Shown here: piece after piece, positions 59,668-64,000 of the stretch
Numbering within the stretch: position 1 is the first letter of the stretch
Layout: the number at the start of each line of letters is the position of its first letter
NCBI GenBank assembly: GCA_035578905.1
Contig: JAQJVL010000057.1
Span: forward strand, 2,356,001 to 2,420,000
DNA length: 64,000 bases
From: Stictocephala bisonia
Lineage: Eukaryota; Arthropoda; Insecta; Hemiptera; Membracidae
Direction: 5' to 3'
Translations under genes and position numbers: made by a program
Notes under the pieces: generated by a model
Database searches by the model: none
Told to the model about the DNA's origin: nothing
Seen by the model: the letters and a program-made list of their open reading frames with translations, nothing else

Positions 59668-59878
59668 AAACATGGAAAATAGGGCTGCAATTTATACAAA
59701 AGACATGAAATGGGTTCATCCTGTAAAAGTATGAGGAGTAAATTTACTTTAATTGGGATTTAATGGGTTAGAGACAGAAAAAAAAATTAATACATGCTAC
59801 ACGTATATTTCAATTAACATTGTCGACATCAGAGTGGGCTATATTTTAAAATGGATGTCTTTGATAAATAAGCTCTCT

Positions 59879-60010
59879 TAACTTAGACACATAAAGGGTC
59901 CAATAATCGATCCTTGTGGAACCACCATAATGGCTGTCCTCAATCCAAAGAAACGCTCTTTGTTCAGCTGTACTTTTGCTTCCTCTCTGTCAGATATATT
60001 GTCAATCATC
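59879..60010 (-). pseudogene. LINE reverse transcriptase fragment (motif region only)
   Basis: On the minus strand LTIYLTERKQK, then after a frameshift KVQLNKERFFGL and VVPQGSIIGPFMCLS and a stop: the xYLxxRxQ and GVPQGSxxGPLLF blocks of Jockey/CR1-type RT in the right order. Sequence beyond the block is lost. Confidence 0.65.
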
Positions 60011-60117
60011 TACGAATTACCATTAAGTAAACCATAAAGATTTCACTTATACAAAAACATTTCACTGTATTAAATGACAATATATTATTATCAGTATCAT
60101 AATCAGTAAAATTGCAA

Positions 60118-60420
60118 TATACAGGGTGAGGCAGACCACCCGTGCAGTAGGCCAACGGTTTGGTCTAATGTCGTAAAACGAAATGCTTTCCCTAAACAGC
60201 ACTTTTGGTGAGTCCATTGAAAGTTGTTCATAAAAATCTATGCACATTGTCCTCCAAAACTACGTGTCGTGTTTTCGAATCTGGTAATTTTTTAATTTTA
60301 ACATAGGACAAGTAGTATGGCCTACATAATTTTAAATGTCTTGTTGACAGACACTCATTTGCATAAACAAAATTTACTTATATTAATGCGTTTCGAAATG
60401 GCGGCCGTTTTTGTAGAAAA
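60118..60420. repeat. Decayed interspersed repeat starting TATACAGGGTG
   Basis: Starts TATACAGGGTGAGGCAG and contains GAAATGGCGGCCG near 60395. Related in form to 5240-5512 and 12545-14080. The class is unresolved. Confidence 0.3.
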
Positions 60421-60664
60421 TATTAACATTTATGGAATACCCTAATATTTCCTTACCCCTTTCAGTTATGTTTATCCCAATATCAATTTCTTAAAAAAGA
60501 TTTTTTTTAACAGCTTCACTTTATATATGCCCCATGACACATTTATGCATTTTTTAAACTAAAAATTCCTATAAGTAAAAATGTTTAAATATACGTCAGC
60601 TTGTAAGTCGTTTTAAAATTCTCGTAAAGACGATCAACGTTCAAATTGAATGTCCTTAGTTCAA

Positions 60665-60737
60665 CTATAAAATCTTTCTAGTATGAATTAAAATGATAAA
60701 ATACTTAATTTTAATTCATATTAGAAAGATTTTATAG
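60665..60737. repeat. 30-bp hairpin next to the gap
   Basis: The arms at 60665-60694 and 60708-60737 are complementary with one mismatch (ACTAG against ATTAG), with a 13-base loop. Its size would fit a small-RNA precursor; it could also be a palindrome that broke the assembly. Confidence 0.75.
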
Positions 60738-60763
60738 CTTATACTTAGGGAAGTGGGAACGAA

Positions 60764-61262
60764 NNNNNNNNNNNNNNNNNNNNNNNNNNNNNNNNNNNNN
60801 NNNNNNNNNNNNNNNNNNNNNNNNNNNNNNNNNNNNNNNNNNNNNNNNNNNNNNNNNNNNNNNNNNNNNNNNNNNNNNNNNNNNNNNNNNNNNNNNNNNN
60901 NNNNNNNNNNNNNNNNNNNNNNNNNNNNNNNNNNNNNNNNNNNNNNNNNNNNNNNNNNNNNNNNNNNNNNNNNNNNNNNNNNNNNNNNNNNNNNNNNNNN
61001 NNNNNNNNNNNNNNNNNNNNNNNNNNNNNNNNNNNNNNNNNNNNNNNNNNNNNNNNNNNNNNNNNNNNNNNNNNNNNNNNNNNNNNNNNNNNNNNNNNNN
61101 NNNNNNNNNNNNNNNNNNNNNNNNNNNNNNNNNNNNNNNNNNNNNNNNNNNNNNNNNNNNNNNNNNNNNNNNNNNNNNNNNNNNNNNNNNNNNNNNNNNN
61201 NNNNNNNNNNNNNNNNNNNNNNNNNNNNNNNNNNNNNNNNNNNNNNNNNNNNNNNNNNNNNN
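60764..61262. other. Assembly gap (499 N)
   Basis: An unbroken run of N. Open frames reported across it are meaningless. Confidence 0.99.
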
Positions 61263-61539
61263 TCATGTTTATTTTAACAAATTTTAAAGTTTAAACAAAA
61301 ACTCTTTCAATTATGTTTTTCTAAATCGCAAAATATTTATTTTCCCGATGTAACATTGCCATAGGTTTTTCAAAAATATTAGCGTTGTCGTATGTTTTAT
61401 GGCAAAGAGAAGGCGAAACCAGTCAAATTTCGAGATGTGATTGGCACTGCTGTATAACACACCATGCAGTGTTACCACACCTGTTATTATACAACCAAAG
61501 CACCTTTCACTCTCGTATTTGAATTGTCAATAAAGAAAA

Positions 61540-61606
61540 TGGAGGGAAATTGTTGCTATAAACGAACTACCTCAGGGTTCGCTTTTAGGACCATTGTTAT
61601 TTTCTG
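61540..61606 (+). pseudogene. Tiny RT motif remnant
   Basis: The plus frame reads INELPQGSLLGPLLFSD, the PQGSxLGPLLF block of LINE reverse transcriptase, without the following YINDL. Only about 16 residues match, so this could be chance, but the motif is specific. Confidence 0.45.
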
Positions 61607-62000
61607 ACAACCGTTCCATTTACATGGGAATCGTAGCCAATCGGCGTTGTTTTTACAACTTAGATGAATTTCATGATCGTTCACAACGATTAAGAAAGCA
61701 TTCTCTTCCCCTCTTGCCACTTTTTACTCTTCCCGTTCCAAAAATTTCCCTCCCCATTCTCTAAGTTACCGGGCGTTTTTACATGTTTATTTAACTTAGC
61801 ACCCTCCAATTTCTCCACACATTTCCCCAGACGGAAAGAATTATTTCACTTTCAAATCAGCGTCTGAATGAATGTGCTTCTAAACCGTCCCAGACCGAAT
61901 ATGCATGGTAATTTTCTAATCTGGTCTTTATGAATATTTAGCGACCTGAACGGCAAGAGAATTTTGTGATTTCGCCGGTCGCTATTTACATAGCTCAATC
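61607..62000. other. Mixed-composition island (possible conserved non-coding DNA)
   Basis: The 61850-61990 part has CCGAATATGCATGGTAATTT and CTTTATGAATATTTAGCG, octamer/homeodomain-like AT cores in GC-richer flanks. No open frame or repeat relation. Confidence 0.3.
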
Positions 62001-62221
62001 TTTTATTTTTTGAGAACAAATGGAATACATTTTTCCTAAGAAAATTGATCTGTAAAAAACGAAAGGTAGCCGTAAATTGTATGTTTTTATTTAATAAAAG
62101 GTTTTTTTTTCTTTTAAAAGTATTTGTAAATTATACGTTTTAGCCAGTAAAATATAACCTATGTATTTGAATCTTGTAAAGGTATTCGTAAATCATATGT
62201 TTCATCGAAATTTTGTAAATG

Positions 62222-62420
62222 TAGTCAAATCAAATCAAAAACATTCTTTATTTCACTGTTGTTACAGTTACAACAATTATATTCTAAAAATAAAATGTGA
62301 ACAAAAACTATAGTCATAAATTACATGTTTTAATAAATACATTTGTATGTTTGAAATACATATCTTACGTTCATTCTAACAATATTTTGACTCTAATATA
62401 AAAATGTACTGAACTAATAA
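62222..62420 (-). mobile_element. LINE 3' end (same tail type as 7336)
   Basis: On plus AGTCAAATCAAATCAAA then CATTCTTTATTTCACTG, comparable with AGTCAAATCAAATCCTTTAT at 7336. Read on minus this is an AATAAAG signal followed by TTTGATT repeats. Only the 3' untranslated part remains. Confidence 0.5.
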
Positions 62421-64000
62421 AAACATTGAAGTAGATGAGTCTCAGTTGTGGTTAAAATTATAAATTATTACGATTAATGTGGATTAAAGGCTTGGATGAG
62501 CCAACTACTCTACAATGTGTGTAGGGTGGGTGGATGGGGGAAGTTCTTGTTTCTTACACTGGGAGTAAATATTTAGATCTTAAAAAGTACAAATAAACCA
62601 TTAGACTCTTTATGCCTCCTTTCAACTTTTTATAATGATTGTTGATTTTTATTTACGACGTGCACTTTTATATTTTGTATTATTTATTTTAATTTTTATT
62701 GTCATGTTTATATACAGAAACAGTCGTGGCACATTACTTTTATAGCACGGTTATTTACCTCATCGATTATTGCTAATGTTTAGGCATTTATTATTAAATG
62801 TTCCTATCAATTTACTGACATTTTTATAGCAAATCACTAGTAAACACAATAGCTTGTTTTTAATTGTGTAACAACATTCATTTGATGAAATTAATATTTA
62901 TTAATAAGTAAGAAAATTAAAAATTATCGTCAAATATTTAATATTTTTTACGTTAAATAAAATTACATAATGTGTTATAACCAATGACTATTATTAATGT
63001 GTTATAAATTATGTAATAGTTTATATATAATAAATATAGAAATTATGTTTAAAATAACATTATATTATATTTTATTCTTTTATTTATTATTATTTATATG
63101 TGTACTACATACAATAAATTTAGGCCTCACCAAGTTATTCAAAACTTGTCAGGTGAGGTTCTATAGTAAACAAGAAAGAAAAAAACGCAGTTTCTTATAA
63201 ATGTATATATACATTTAACATGAATGTTCAGGAATTATTGGGTGGTTTAGGTTAAGTACCTATTTAAAAAATAAAAATTTCAGCGTATTATTTTACTTAA
63301 CTATGAATTACAATAGAAAATATGAATACAATAACAGAGGAATGTGGCTACAATATAAACACAATTTTGTAGATAATTTTATCCTTTTGGCCAAAATATA
63401 AACTATATAACATGTTGACAGTGATGAAAATATTCGTTAAAAAGATATATCTATTCTTATTTTGTTTTACATTTTTTTAATTTAATGTAATTTACACATT
63501 AAATTATAGGCATATACCAATTCAATATTACAACTTAATATTTTAGGACAATTTCAAGCATTGTTATTTATTATTTATGCTGATATAATTTATAGACAGA
63601 ATGATCAAATTATAGAAAATTCTAATGCTATATTATGAATTATACATAAGATAGTGAACATAATGATATGACAAGACTAATTTTATGAAAAACTAAAACT
63701 GTTTAAAAACTAATAAAATTAGAATGGATGCCTACAATCCTGGTTATATAATTTATACCCCTCAAGTAAAGTACATGAAAATATAGTACTTTCCGTGGTA
63801 AACTGTAATCTATGACTACCTAGACAAGAAACCTTTGTGTCCTGTCAGTCTTGACCACACGCCATGCGCATAACTAATGAATACACGTCTATTTTCGAAG
63901 CGAAAAGCCAATGTTAAAAAGTCATACAATTGTATTTAAATTTTTCAATTTTTCGTGTCCACCGCCAGGTTGAGTTTGTAGCGCGGCAGCTTAGAGTAAA
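62421..64000. other. AT-rich, no gene seen
   Basis: Very AT-rich with a 67-codon unrecognised frame (62997-63200). The last 120 bases become GC-richer (ACGCCATGCGCATAAC, TAGCGCGGCAGC), possibly the edge of another island beyond the window. Confidence 0.4.

Noticed and set aside
60745..61277. 170-codon ORFs of X residues
   Set aside because: They span the run of N.

Overview
The window looks like intergenic or intronic DNA from an insect, most plausibly a hemipteran. The base composition is AT-rich. There are tracts of the arthropod telomere unit TTAGG, many decayed LINE, hAT and Helitron remnants, tRNA-derived SINEs, and a 499-bp scaffold gap. No intact protein-coding gene could be supported. 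The long open frames here come from tandem repeats whose period is a multiple of three, or from the gap. The order and species are inferred from general character, not from a database match.

Layout. 1-8.6 kb: AT-rich DNA with a nested palindromic element (938-1312), two copies of a Helitron-like dispersed family (2915-3560, 4857-5165), a LINE 3' tail (6120-6531) and a 5'-truncated LINE reverse transcriptase pseudogene on the minus strand (7336-8553). 9-12.2 kb: a (CT)105 microsatellite followed by a 24-copy 121-bp minisatellite. 12.5-17.1 kb: decayed repeats with Penelope/hammerhead-like motifs, a Helitron-like non-autonomous element with a (TA)n tract, and a LINE tail. 17.1-22.0 kb: a 4.9-kb satellite of about 286 copies of a 17-bp GATA-containing unit. 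It appears to have grown inside a copy of a dispersed element that is uninterrupted at 57.9-58.35 kb. 22-32 kb: mostly featureless AT-rich DNA with GC-richer islands and a broken hAT/ZMYM-type transposase (29428-30196). 32-41.4 kb: three further minisatellites (75-78 bp, 43 bp, about 38 bp) around a degenerate Helitron helicase (37528-38375, minus). 41.4-48.4 kb: Helitron-like copies, a short RT fragment, a tRNA-Met-like sequence, and two copies of one tRNA-derived SINE in opposite orientation. 49.1-50.6 kb: a composite minisatellite block with units of 135, 27 and 36 bp. 52.9-56.5 kb: three inverted-repeat elements, one with TTAGG repeats in its loop and one with 435-bp arms flanked by a 6-bp duplication. 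57-64 kb: a dispersed repeat, RT motif remnants on both strands, a near-perfect hairpin next to the gap, the gap, a LINE tail and AT-rich sequence.

No genes can be described as working together. The main interest is the density and organisation of repeats: seven unrelated minisatellite or satellite families in 64 kb, some clearly derived from others or from host transposons, plus several inverted-repeat elements. GC-richer islands (for example 25.85-26.42, 30.69-31.26, 39.65-40.13, 47.95-48.35, 52.66-52.92, 58.55-58.90 and 61.80-62.00 kb) stand out against the AT-rich background and could be conserved regulatory DNA; this needs alignment to related genomes.
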